From contig JANYGW010000078.1 of assembly GCA_025359245.1 (NCBI GenBank), positions 1 to 34,053 on the forward strand: a DNA stretch of 34,053 nucleotides, given 5' to 3'. Position 1 is the first letter of the stretch; every line of letters starts with the position of its first letter. The DNA comes from Massilia sp. (lineage in GTDB: Bacteria > Pseudomonadota > Gammaproteobacteria > Burkholderiales > Burkholderiaceae_D). The position numbers were made by a program, and so were the translations under genes. Shown here in pieces: positions 24,039 through 32,302 of this stretch. The notes beneath the pieces are model-generated. The model did no database searches and was not told the origin of the DNA. It worked only from the letters and a program-made list of their open reading frames with translations.

Positions 24039-25709
24039 CTAGTACCCGATCAGAGCCACCGGCGCGCCGGCGTCGAACTGCACCTTCCCGTTCGCCACCA
24101 CCGCGGTCTTGCCGGAATAATAATCTCGCACGGTCTGCCCGTCGTTGAACACGCCGGCCACGCTGACGGCCGTCGCGACATCCTTGGGCAGATCGAGCGC
24201 CACCACCACCCGGTCGCGCACGTCGCCGCGTTCATACACGCGCGAGAACGTGTACGGCGCGGTCTGCAATTGCGTGTGCACGCCCGCACCCACCGCCGGA
24301 TGCGCATGGCGAAATTTGCCGAGCCGGCTCCAGTAGTACTGCACATCGGCGACCCGGTAACCGTCGCGCTGCGCGTTTTTGGCCAGGTCATCCCAGTTCA
24401 TGAACGAGCGCAGCGTGGCGTCGCCCACCGCCCCGTCGATCTTGAGCAGGCGCGCAGTTTCATCGCCGTAGTAGATCTGCGCCGCGCCTGGCGCGAGCAG
24501 CAGTTTATTGGCCGTCTCGTAAGGCCGCGCGCGCAGCGGATCGAACGGCCCGCCATCGTCGTGCGAGCTCAGGTAATTGAGCACCGAGACGCCCTTGAGC
24601 GGCCCGTTCAAGGCCGCCGAGTAGCTGCTGAACAGTTGTTCGTATCCGCCCCGTTTGGCATCGGCGACGAAGCTGAAGTTGATCAGGCTGTCGAAACCGT
24701 TGTCGAAAAAGTCGACCAGTTGGCCGCGGCCCATGTCGAATTTGTGTCCGTGGCCGACCGCATAGTTGTACACCTCGGCCGTCATGAAGAACTTGTCGTC
24801 GCCGAGGCGCTTGGACGGGTTGGCGCGCTTCCAGCCTTCGTACGCTTCGCTGGCAGCGGTTTTCAATTCTTTCCAAACGCCAGGCTCGGTGTGCTTGACC
24901 GTATCGCCGCGAAAGCCGTCGAAGCCATACTTGCGCACCCAGTCCGCATGCCATTTGATCAGGTAGTAGCGCGGCGCGCGCGGGTATCCGGTGCGCTTGA
25001 AGAAGTCGTCGAGCTCCTTGACTTCGCGCGCGTAGCGCCCCTCCTTCTTCCACTTGGCCACCAGCGCCGGCGGCAACGGCACATCCTGGTTGCTGTCGGT
25101 GCGGATGTCAGGCAGGTTCTTGACCAGCGTGCAATCGGTCGTGGTCTTGCTGTCCTTGAAGGTGCACATCGGTCCCTGGCGCACCCACTCCTTCGGCCAT
25201 ACCGGATCGATCGGCGTCACCGGGCCGAGATGGTTCATCACCACATCGAGCAGCACCCGGATGCCGTGCGCATGCGCGGTGTCGACCAGTTCGCGCACGT
25301 CGGCTTCGGTGCCCAGGTTGGCGTCCACGCTGGTGAAGTCGGCGGCCCAATAGCCGTGAAAGCCGTACGACTTGCCGGTGCCTTCATCGGTGCCGGCGTG
25401 AATCTGCTCGACCGGCGGCGAAATCCAGATCGCATCGACGCCCAGATTGTTGAAATAGCCCTCCTTGATCTTGGCGGTCACGCCGGCCAGGTCGCCGCCC
25501 ATGTAGCTGCGCAGGGTCGCGCCATCGGCCTTGCGGCCATAGGCCAGATCGTTGGCCGGGTTGGCGTTGTTAAAACGGTCCGTCAACAGGAAATACACCG
25601 TCGCGTTTTCCCACACAAACGGCTGCTTCTGCGCCACCTGCGCCATGGCGGGGGACGAAGCACTACTGTAGGCGAGGGCAAGCGAAACGGCGAGTGCGGA
25701 GAATTTCAT
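24039..25709 (-). CDS. Periplasmic α-amylase (GH13)
   Basis: A 556-residue secreted glycoside hydrolase that cleaves α-1,4 links in maltodextrin or starch. The ATG at 25709 has AGGA about 6 nt upstream. The signal peptide (1-23) ends AMA-QVA. The four GH13 conserved regions are present: DVVMNH (155-160), GFRGDTVKH with nucleophile Asp269 and His273, MTAEVYNY with acid/base Glu312, and LSSHDDGG with His383/Asp384. The C-terminal β-domain begins at about 470. Overall it resembles MalS-like enzymes (GH13_19). A Cys pair around 182/193 could form a periplasmic disulfide. It is third in the minus-strand operon, 50 bp after the transporter, with a 6-bp hairpin (25739-25754) in that gap. It would shorten oligosaccharides before transport. 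Confidence 0.95.
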   Translation of the reverse strand: MKFSALAVSLALAYSSASSPAMAQVAQKQPFVWENATVYFLLTDRFNNANPANDLAYGRKADGATLRSYMGGDLAGVTAKIKEGYFNNLGVDAIWISPPVEQIHAGTDEGTGKSYGFHGYWAADFTSVDANLGTEADVRELVDTAHAHGIRVLLDVVMNHLGPVTPIDPVWPKEWVRQGPMCTFKDSKTTTDCTLVKNLPDIRTDSNQDVPLPPALVAKWKKEGRYAREVKELDDFFKRTGYPRAPRYYLIKWHADWVRKYGFDGFRGDTVKHTEPGVWKELKTAASEAYEGWKRANPSKRLGDDKFFMTAEVYNYAVGHGHKFDMGRGQLVDFFDNGFDSLINFSFVADAKRGGYEQLFSSYSAALNGPLKGVSVLNYLSSHDDGGPFDPLRARPYETANKLLLAPGAAQIYYGDETARLLKIDGAVGDATLRSFMNWDDLAKNAQRDGYRVADVQYYWSRLGKFRHAHPAVGAGVHTQLQTAPYTFSRVYERGDVRDRVVVALDLPKDVATAVSVAGVFNDGQTVRDYYSGKTAVVANGKVQFDAGAPVALIGY

Positions 25710-25738
25710 GTATTCCTGTTGGTTGAGTCGGTCAAGAA

Positions 25739-25754
25739 CGTTGGCAATCCAACG
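25739..25754 (-). other. Small intercistronic hairpin between transporter and amylase genes
   Basis: CGTTGG (25739-25744) and CCAACG (25749-25754) pair around CAAT in the 50-bp gap. It is too short to be a firm terminator but could shape mRNA processing. Confidence 0.3.
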
Positions 25755-25759
25755 CTACG

Positions 25760-27088
25760 TCAGGCTTCCACGACCACGTCGTCTTTGACCAGCAGCGTGC
25801 ACAAGCCGCCGATGATCATGCAAACGCCGCCCAGCGCGAGCGCATTGACTGCATGGCCGCCGAGGAATTTCGCGGTGATCGGTCCCAGTATCAGGCCGGC
25901 CACGACTTGCGGGATGACGACGAAGAAGTTGAAGACGCCCATGTAGTAGCCCATCTTATCGGCAGGCAGCGAACCGGCCAGGATGGCATACGGCACCGTC
26001 AGGATGCTGGCCCACGCAATGCCGACGCCGACCATCGGCAGCAGCAGCATTTCCTTCGATGTGATGAACATGATGCTGGCCAGGCTGGCGCCGCCGATGA
26101 TCAGGCAGATCATGTGCAGTACTTTGCGATTGGTTTTGCGCGCAATGACCGGCAGGATGAAAGCCGCGATCGCAGATACGGCGTTGTAGACCGCGAACAT
26201 GACGCCGACCCAGTTGCCGGCATTCTGGAACGCGTCCGAATGGGCGTCGGTGGTGCCGTACACATTCGCGGCGACCGCGTTGGTGGTATTGACCCACATG
26301 ACGAACAGCGCGCTCCACGAGAAGAACTGCACGGCCGCGAGTTGGCGCATCGTCAGCGGCATCTTGCCGAAACCGGCCAGGATCTCGGTGACGACATGGC
26401 CAAGGCCCCGGTGTGCGGCCTTGCGGGCACGGAATTCATCCATGTCGGCCGGTGCGATCTCAGTGCTGGTCAGCACGGTCCAGGTGACGGCGCTGATGAA
26501 GGCGAAGCCGCCGACATAGAACGAGTAGCGCACCGTCTCGGGGATATTGCCGCCGATGGCAGCGTTGGAAAAGCCCAGCTTATCGAACATCATCGGCAGC
26601 AGCGACGCGATCACCGAGCCGCAGCCGATGAAGAAGGTCTGCATTGCGAAACCAGTCGTCTGCTGCGACGGATCGAGCTTGTCGCCGACGAAGGCGCGAA
26701 ACGGCTCCATCGACACGTTGATCGACGCGTCCATGATCCACAACGCGAACACCGCCATCCAGACGGCCCTGGAATTGGGCATCAAGAACATCGCCATCGT
26801 CGCCAGCGCCGCGCCGACAAAGAAGAACGGACGGCGGCGGCCCCACTTGGGGTGCCAGCTGTTGTCGCTCAGGTAGCCGATGATCGGCTGCACCAGCAAG
26901 CCGGTCATCGGCGCGGCCAGCCAGAACCATGGCAGGTCGTCCGGCGAGGCGCCGAGCGTCGAAAAAATCCGGCTGCTGTTCGAGTTTTGCAGCGCAAAGC
27001 CGAACTGGATGCCGAAGAAGCCGAAGCTCATGTTCCACAACTGCCAGAAGGTCAGCCGCGGTTTGATTGCTGAAAAATTCATTTGCAT
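25760..27088 (-). CDS. MFS sugar transporter (SLC45/GPH-like), maltodextrin candidate
   Basis: A 442-residue inner-membrane protein with about 12 predicted helices. The ATG at 27088 has GGGGGA 5-6 nt upstream. The signature loop between helices 2 and 3 reads [20 protein letters not shown], the D-x-GRRRP form of SLC45/sucrose-type MFS carriers. The repeated motif in the second half ([20 protein letters not shown]) is also typical. Homologues in α-glucosidase loci of Alpha- and Betaproteobacteria import maltose or maltodextrin with protons. The substrate here rests on context: it lies between the GH31 gene (48 bp upstream) and the GH13 gene (50 bp downstream) in one transcription unit. Confidence 0.9.
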   Translation of the reverse strand: MQMNFSAIKPRLTFWQLWNMSFGFFGIQFGFALQNSNSSRIFSTLGASPDDLPWFWLAAPMTGLLVQPIIGYLSDNSWHPKWGRRRPFFFVGAALATMAMFLMPNSRAVWMAVFALWIMDASINVSMEPFRAFVGDKLDPSQQTTGFAMQTFFIGCGSVIASLLPMMFDKLGFSNAAIGGNIPETVRYSFYVGGFAFISAVTWTVLTSTEIAPADMDEFRARKAAHRGLGHVVTEILAGFGKMPLTMRQLAAVQFFSWSALFVMWVNTTNAVAANVYGTTDAHSDAFQNAGNWVGVMFAVYNAVSAIAAFILPVIARKTNRKVLHMICLIIGGASLASIMFITSKEMLLLPMVGVGIAWASILTVPYAILAGSLPADKMGYYMGVFNFFVVIPQVVAGLILGPITAKFLGGHAVNALALGGVCMIIGGLCTLLVKDDVVVEA

Positions 27089-27136
27089 CTGAGTCCCCCA
27101 ATGTTGCTGTCCGGACGAAGCGCCGGACTAGTCAAA

Positions 27137-29530
27137 TCAATAGCCGATAACGAAACTGCCGCTATCGTTGTTCATGGTCCTGCTGCGCACCTTGGACTGG
27201 CCGGCCGCTGCATCGAGAAAGCTATGCATGCGAGGCGCCGCCGACGGCACCTCGCCAAACCCGTGCAGCACGATTTCCAGCTTGCTGAATTTCGATTTGT
27301 ACGCACCCTCCACAGCACCGAACACGATCTGTTTGGCCGCCGGATCGTAGCTGATGGTGCGCTGGTAATAAGCGCCTTTCTGATAGGCGAAGCTGGCGCC
27401 GTCATCCTCGTAATAGGTCGTACGGTTGCTCGCATCGCCTTTGTAAATATGGATCGCCAGCGTATCGGTGGGTTTCTCCGAGGTCGACTGGACCAGCGAC
27501 TGCACCGGCACGATGCTACTCTCTTTCACATACACGGGCAGCTTGGCCACCGACAGTTCCACAACACTGTCCTGGGCGCCGGCGTGCACTTCATCGGTGT
27601 ACAGGTCGTACCATGCGCCGGCCGGAAAATGGACCTTGCCGAACTCCCTGGTGCTCTCGAACGGGACCACCAGGAAGGCGCCGCCGAACATGTACTGGTT
27701 CTGGTAGGCCGGGTCGTAGACCTTGGCGTCGTGCGTGAAGTCGATCGCCAGCGAACGCATGACCGGCGCGCCGCTGGCGGCCGCGTCATGGAAGGCCGAA
27801 TACAGATAGGGCATCAGCCGATAGCGCAGATTGATGTAGTTGCGCGAAATGGTGAGCACGTCCTCGCCGAAGGTCCACGGCTCGGCCGACTTGGTGTCCG
27901 AGGCCGAGTGATTGCGGAAGTACGGGTTGAAGGCGCCGATCTGCATCCAGCGCGCGTACAGCGACGGCGTCGGCGATCCGGTAAAGCCGCCCACGTCCAT
28001 GCCGGTAAAGGGCACGCCCGACAGGCCAAGACTGCTCAGCAGGCGCACGCCGAGCAGCATGTGGCTTTCCTCGGCGCGGTTGTCGCCGGTCCAGATGGCG
28101 CTGTAGCGCTGCAGGCCCGCGAAGCCGGAGCGGGTCAGCATGAAAGGACGCTGGCCGGTGGCCGCCTTCATGCCTTCGTAGCTGGCGCGCGTCATCTCCA
28201 GCGCGTAGACGTTATGGGCCTGCTGGTGGGTGGTCGGCGCGCCGTCGAAATCGAACAGCACATTGCTCGGCATGCGCTGGCCCCAGGTCGAAATTTCGTT
28301 CATGTCGTTCCACAGGCCCGCCACGCCGGCGCTGGCGTAGGTCTTCACTTCCTCGCGCCACCAGCTGCGGCCCTTGTCGCTGGTGAAGTCGGGGAAATTG
28401 CACCAGCCCGGCCAGACCTCGCCGGAGTAGTTGGCGCCGTCCGGGTATTTGATGAAGACGTCGCCCTTGAGGCCGCGCTCGTAGGCGCCATAGCCCTTCT
28501 CGACCTTGATGCCCGGGTCCACGATGACAGTGGTCTTGAAGCCCATCGCCGCCAGCTTCGCCGTCATGGCCGACGGGTCGGCAAAGCGCGCCTTGTCCCA
28601 CGTGAACAGCTTGTAGGCGTCCATGTAGTGGATGTCGAGCGTGATGCCGTCGGCCGGGATTTTCTTCTCGCGCAGCGTCTGCGCGATGCGCATCACTTCC
28701 GTGTCGGGGAAATAGCTGTAGCGGTTCTGCTGGTAGCCGAGGCTCCACAGCGGCGGCAACGGCATGCGCCCGGTCAGCGCCGTGTACGAACCGATGATGT
28801 CGGCCACGCGCGGATGGTAAATGAAATAGTAGTTCATCTCGCCGCCATGAGCCGAGAACGACGAAAAGCGGTTATTGCTGGCGCCGAAATTGAAATCAGT
28901 CTGGTAGCTGTTGTCGAAGAAGATGCCGTAATTGAGGCCGTGATGGATCCCGATATAGAAAGGGATCGAGGCGTACAGCGGATCGTCGCCCGGCCCGTAG
29001 CGGAACGCATCGGTGTTCCAGTTGGTATAGGCGCTGCCACGGCGGTCGAGGTTACCGGTCTTTTCGCCCAGGCCGATGAAGCGTTCGCCGTCCTGCAGTT
29101 TCTTATAGGTCGCCACCTCGTCGCCGACCCACGACGTGGCCAGGCCCGGCTCGTCCTGGCTGATGACTGTGCCGTCCGGCGTGCTGAAGGTGATCGCAAA
29201 CGGCTGCTTGCTCACGCGCACGCGCAGCGCGTCGGTGACGAGCACCAGTTCCTGCTCGTCCTGGGTCACGCTGGTTTTTACTGCCTGTGGTTTTCCCACC
29301 ACGGCATACGAAAAATCGCGACCCAGCGCCTGCCTGTCGATCCGCACCCGCACCACCGACGGACTGAAGACGCTCAGCTCGACATGGGCGTTCGCGGTCT
29401 GCATGCGCACCTGCTGGCCTTCGAGCGCCACCTGCGTGACCGCGCCCACGGGCGTGACCGGCGCGGCGCGCACCGCCAGCGGCGAAAGCGCGACGGCGAG
29501 CACGAACAGGGGGTTCAATGTTACTTTCAT
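27137..29530 (-). CDS. Secreted α-glucosidase (GH31)
   Basis: A 797-residue protein. The ATG at 29530 is preferred over a TTG two codons upstream; GGAAAG lies about 8 nt before it. The signal peptide (1-22) ends VRA-AP. An N-terminal GH31 β-domain contains FSPSVVRVRID and the pair GLGEKTGNLDRRG. The catalytic barrel has LDIHYMD, GLWNDMNE with nucleophile Asp409, and IWTGDNRAEE with acid/base Asp483. The C-terminal β-domains include YMFGGAFLVVPF and YYEDDGASFAYQKG. It releases glucose from non-reducing ends of α-glucans. It is the first gene of the minus-strand sugar operon and is controlled from the divergent region 29531-29696. Confidence 0.95.
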   Translation of the reverse strand: MKVTLNPLFVLAVALSPLAVRAAPVTPVGAVTQVALEGQQVRMQTANAHVELSVFSPSVVRVRIDRQALGRDFSYAVVGKPQAVKTSVTQDEQELVLVTDALRVRVSKQPFAITFSTPDGTVISQDEPGLATSWVGDEVATYKKLQDGERFIGLGEKTGNLDRRGSAYTNWNTDAFRYGPGDDPLYASIPFYIGIHHGLNYGIFFDNSYQTDFNFGASNNRFSSFSAHGGEMNYYFIYHPRVADIIGSYTALTGRMPLPPLWSLGYQQNRYSYFPDTEVMRIAQTLREKKIPADGITLDIHYMDAYKLFTWDKARFADPSAMTAKLAAMGFKTTVIVDPGIKVEKGYGAYERGLKGDVFIKYPDGANYSGEVWPGWCNFPDFTSDKGRSWWREEVKTYASAGVAGLWNDMNEISTWGQRMPSNVLFDFDGAPTTHQQAHNVYALEMTRASYEGMKAATGQRPFMLTRSGFAGLQRYSAIWTGDNRAEESHMLLGVRLLSSLGLSGVPFTGMDVGGFTGSPTPSLYARWMQIGAFNPYFRNHSASDTKSAEPWTFGEDVLTISRNYINLRYRLMPYLYSAFHDAAASGAPVMRSLAIDFTHDAKVYDPAYQNQYMFGGAFLVVPFESTREFGKVHFPAGAWYDLYTDEVHAGAQDSVVELSVAKLPVYVKESSIVPVQSLVQSTSEKPTDTLAIHIYKGDASNRTTYYEDDGASFAYQKGAYYQRTISYDPAAKQIVFGAVEGAYKSKFSKLEIVLHGFGEVPSAAPRMHSFLDAAAGQSKVRSRTMNNDSGSFVIGY

Positions 29531-29574
29531 CGGCAAGCTTTCCAGCGCAGGTCTCGGAAGGGGTTTTTATGATT

Positions 29575-29589
29575 TGTAGTAAAGTAACA
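29575..29589. promoter_or_regulatory. RpiR/HexR-like operator site 1, over the GH31 -10
   Basis: TGTAGTAAAGTAACA fits TGT-W-R-Y-N3-R-Y-W-ACA, an odd-length pseudo-palindrome close to published HexR-type sites (TGTARTWWW-type). It covers the predicted -10 hexamer of the GH31 promoter, the position of a repressor site. Its sister copy is at 29664-29678. Confidence 0.6.
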
Positions 29590-29663
29590 TGACGATTTCT
29601 CAGTGTCAATCCAAACAGTTCCATAGTAGAATCGAGCGATAGCACGCACAAAAACAAAGAAAT

Positions 29664-29678
29664 TGTAGTCAAATAACA
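29664..29678. promoter_or_regulatory. RpiR/HexR-like operator site 2, before the second MFS gene
   Basis: TGTAGTCAAATAACA matches site 1 at 13 of 15 positions and has the same pseudo-palindromic form. It ends 18 bp before the ATG of the plus-strand transporter gene, and the two centres are 89 bp apart. Looping or independent repression of both divergent units is possible. Confidence 0.6.
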
Positions 29679-29696
29679 GAATCGGATGGGGACACC

Positions 29697-30974
29697 ATGC
29701 TTGACATGCAGAAACGATTGACCAACTTTTTTTACGCGACGATGAGTTTGCCGTCCACGGCGATGGGCTTCGCGCTGTGCATCCAGATTTCGGCGCTGAG
29801 CTGGATCCTGAGCACCAAGTTCCACCTCGATATCCACGAAATCGGCATCGTCTGGGCGGCCGGGCCGACTGCCGGCATCCTGGGCCAGGTCATCATTGGC
29901 CTGATCAGCGACAAGGCCTGGTTCTGGGGCGGCCGGCGCCGGCCCTTCATCCTGATCGGCGGCACGCTGGCTGCGCTGATGGTGTTCCTGCTGCCGCGCA
30001 TCGACCTGGTCAACCAGCTGCTCGGCGTCGGCAATATCCTGCTGGTGGCGGTGGTGGTGGCGCTGGTGCTCGACCTGTCGATCAACATCAGCTTCAATCC
30101 GACCCGTTCGATCATCGCCGACCTGACGCCGGAAGGCGAGGCCCGCACCAAGGGCTATACCTGGATGCAGACCATCTCCGGCTTCTGGGGCGTGATGGCC
30201 TACATCGTCGGCGCCACGCTGGGCAACGACGTGCTGATCTCGATAGGCGCGCTGGTCGTGTTCGCGTTTTCGGTGGTGCCGATGTTCTTCATCAAGGAGC
30301 AGCGCGAGCTGGCCACGCAGGCGGAGAATGCCGCCGCGACCAAGGCCGACTGGGGCCAGCTGGCGCGCATCTATGTTGCGCACGGCTTCTCGTGGCTGGG
30401 CGTGCAGTCGATGTTCGTCTACACCTACGGCTTCATCCAGAGCCACATCATCCCGGCCGGCACCGCACAGGCCGTATCGGACGCCCAGAGCGGCCAGATC
30501 ATCGCCTACTCGTTCGCGGTACTGAACACGGTCGGCTTTTTGCTGCCGGCGCTGGTGCTCGCGCCGCTGGCCAAGCGCATCGGACGCGTCACCACGCAGG
30601 CCGCCTGCATCGCCATCATGGCGGCCGGCTATTTCATGATCGCCTCGTTCGCGCGCACGCCGATGATGCTGTACGCGCTGATGGCGGTGGTGGGGATCGG
30701 CTGGAGCGCGATCGTCAGCCTGCCGTTCGCGATCATGAGCGACAAGGTCGACAAGAGCCGCATGGGATTCTTCATGGGCGTGTTCAACCTGTCGGTGGTG
30801 CTGCCGCAGCTGATGTCGACCGGCGTCGGCTATGTGCTCAAGAGCGCCGCCAACAACAGCCTGCTGTACGTGATCTGCGGCGGCTCGCTGGCGATATCGG
30901 CGGCGCTGTGGTGCCTGGTGAAGGACACGCAGACGGCATCCTCGGCATCGGCCATTCCACTCGCTGCACACTGA
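29697..30974 (+). CDS. Second MFS sugar transporter (SLC45/GPH-like)
   Basis: A 425-residue inner-membrane carrier with about 12 helices. The ATG at 29697 has GGGGA about 5 nt upstream. It carries the same family loop as the first transporter (GLISDKAWFWGGRRRPFILI), plus NISFNPTRSIIADLTPE and MGFFMGVFNLSVVLPQ. It is clearly related to the 25760-27088 carrier but too divergent for a recent duplicate, so the two may differ in substrate length or affinity. It is divergent from GH31 across the operator region and is followed after 12 bp by an esterase gene, with which it is probably co-transcribed. Confidence 0.9.
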   Translation: MLDMQKRLTNFFYATMSLPSTAMGFALCIQISALSWILSTKFHLDIHEIGIVWAAGPTAGILGQVIIGLISDKAWFWGGRRRPFILIGGTLAALMVFLLPRIDLVNQLLGVGNILLVAVVVALVLDLSINISFNPTRSIIADLTPEGEARTKGYTWMQTISGFWGVMAYIVGATLGNDVLISIGALVVFAFSVVPMFFIKEQRELATQAENAAATKADWGQLARIYVAHGFSWLGVQSMFVYTYGFIQSHIIPAGTAQAVSDAQSGQIIAYSFAVLNTVGFLLPALVLAPLAKRIGRVTTQAACIAIMAAGYFMIASFARTPMMLYALMAVVGIGWSAIVSLPFAIMSDKVDKSRMGFFMGVFNLSVVLPQLMSTGVGYVLKSAANNSLLYVICGGSLAISAALWCLVKDTQTASSASAIPLAAH

Positions 30975-30986
30975 TACCCTCGAAAG

Positions 30987-31868
30987 ATGAAATCCATGCA
31001 CATACTACGCAAACTGCTGGTCCTGTTGCTGTGCGCCGCCACTGGCGGCCAGGCCCTCGCGGCCGACAAGGTCTCGACCGCCCTGCCCGGCGTATCGCTG
31101 CTGACGCCGCTGCTCGACATGCCAGGCCTCGACCGCAAGCGCCAGGTCCGGCTCTACCTGCCGCCCGGCTATGCCAGCTCGGGCAAGCGCTATCCGGTGC
31201 TGTACATGCACGACGGCCAAAACCTGTTCGACCGCGCCACCGCCTATGCCGGCGAATGGCAGGTCGACGAAACCATGGACGCGCTGTCGAAAGCGGGCAA
31301 GCTGGAACTGATCGTGGTCGGCATCGACAACGGCCAGGAAAAACGCATGACGGAACTGAACCCGTGGACCAACCCCGAATTTGGCGCGGCCGAAGGACGG
31401 CAGTACATGGATTTCCTGGTCAAGGTGGTCAAGCCGCTCATCGACAAGCGCTACCGCACGCTGCCCGACCGCGCCAACACGGGCGTGATGGGCAGCTCGA
31501 TGGGCGGACTGATTTCGCACTACGCCATCAACCAATATCCGGACGTATTCGGCAAGGCCGGCATTTTCTCGCCGTCCTATGGGATCGGCATCGGGTCGTT
31601 TGCCTGGGTCGCGGCAAAGCCGGCGGCAAAGGACGCGCGCCTGTACCTGCTGATGGGACAACTCGAAGGCGGCTCGATGGTGCCTGACGTGCGGCGCATG
31701 CACACGCAGCTGCTGGCCGCGGGCCACCCGGCGGCCAATGAAAGCCTCAGGATCGTGCCCGGCGGCGATCACAATGAAGCATTCTGGAGCGCCGAATTCG
31801 GCCGCGCCGTGCTGTGGCTGTTCGCGCCGGGATCAAACGGCGGCGCTGCGGCGGCGCCCGGCAAATAA
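30987..31868 (+). CDS. Secreted esterase-D-type α/β hydrolase
   Basis: A 293-residue protein. The start is ATG at 30987 or the in-frame ATG at 30996; the second has better spacing to GAAAG. The signal peptide ends QALA-ADK (about residue 26). The fold is the PF00756 esterase type: RLYLPPGYASSGKRYPVLYMHDGQN (oxyanion strand), nucleophile Ser171 in MGSSMGG, and catalytic His262 in GGDHNEAFW. Esterases of this type often sit in polysaccharide loci and remove acyl groups or act on glycosyl esters. It follows the second transporter by 12 bp, which suggests a role in processing substituted glucans. Substrate unproven. Confidence 0.88.
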   Translation: MKSMHILRKLLVLLLCAATGGQALAADKVSTALPGVSLLTPLLDMPGLDRKRQVRLYLPPGYASSGKRYPVLYMHDGQNLFDRATAYAGEWQVDETMDALSKAGKLELIVVGIDNGQEKRMTELNPWTNPEFGAAEGRQYMDFLVKVVKPLIDKRYRTLPDRANTGVMGSSMGGLISHYAINQYPDVFGKAGIFSPSYGIGIGSFAWVAAKPAAKDARLYLLMGQLEGGSMVPDVRRMHTQLLAAGHPAANESLRIVPGGDHNEAFWSAEFGRAVLWLFAPGSNGGAAAAPGK

Positions 31869-31885
31869 GGGCACGGCTGTCCGAT

Positions 31886-32224
31886 TTACGCGAGGCCGAG
31901 CAGCGCTGGAACGCACTGCTCGAGCTGCTCGACCAGTTCCGGATCCATGTAGCGGTAGTCGTCCGGGATATCGAGCACGTGGATCACCCGCCCCGCAAGC
32001 AGTGCACTGAACTCGGCCTTCAGGCGGGATTTGTGCTTTTCTTCCATCACCAGGATCACGCCGGCCCAGGCGATATCGTCAGCCGACACCGTGCGGCGCG
32101 CGCCCGGACTGGTGCCGGCGGAACGCACCGCCAACAGCGGATGCCTGCGAAAGACCTGCTCCGCGGTGGGACTGCGCCACTGGTTCTTACTGCAGATGAA
32201 CAGGACGTTTTGCTTGGCGATCAT
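31886..32224 (-). CDS. Low-molecular-weight protein tyrosine phosphatase family protein
   Basis: A 112-residue cytoplasmic protein, shorter than the usual ~150 residues. The P-loop is at the N-terminus: FICSKNQWRS, with Cys11 nucleophile and Arg17 in the CX5R motif followed by Ser. The remainder has RSAGTSPGARR and VILVMEEKHKSRL, both typical of this family. The C-terminal DIPDDYRYMDPEL could supply the general-acid Asp in place of the standard DPY loop. It is convergent with the esterase gene (17-bp gap) and lies in its own orientation beside deaD. Substrate unknown. Confidence 0.88.
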   Translation of the reverse strand: MIAKQNVLFICSKNQWRSPTAEQVFRRHPLLAVRSAGTSPGARRTVSADDIAWAGVILVMEEKHKSRLKAEFSALLAGRVIHVLDIPDDYRYMDPELVEQLEQCVPALLGLA

Positions 32225-32302
32225 GTTGGTGCGCCGCGTGCGGCGTCATGCTGACGCAGCCCGGGAAAGGCCAGGCCGGCCTTCCGCGAGCGTGCACCCT
32301 GG

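Larger units (their letters stand above)
29531..29696. promoter_or_regulatory. Divergent control region of the α-glucan locus
   Basis: A gap of 166 bp between GH31 (minus) and the second MFS gene (plus), AT-rich against the genome. The minus strand has a strong promoter candidate: -35 TTGACA (29604-29609), a 17-nt spacer and -10 TACTTT (29581-29586). A 15-bp operator-like site covers the -10, and a second one lies near the plus-strand gene. No equally clear plus-strand promoter was found. Confidence 0.65.

Noticed and set aside
27083-29572. An ~830-codon open frame antisense to the GH31 gene
   Set aside because: It is His/Arg/Ala-rich shadow text, while the opposite strand carries complete GH31 catalytic motifs.
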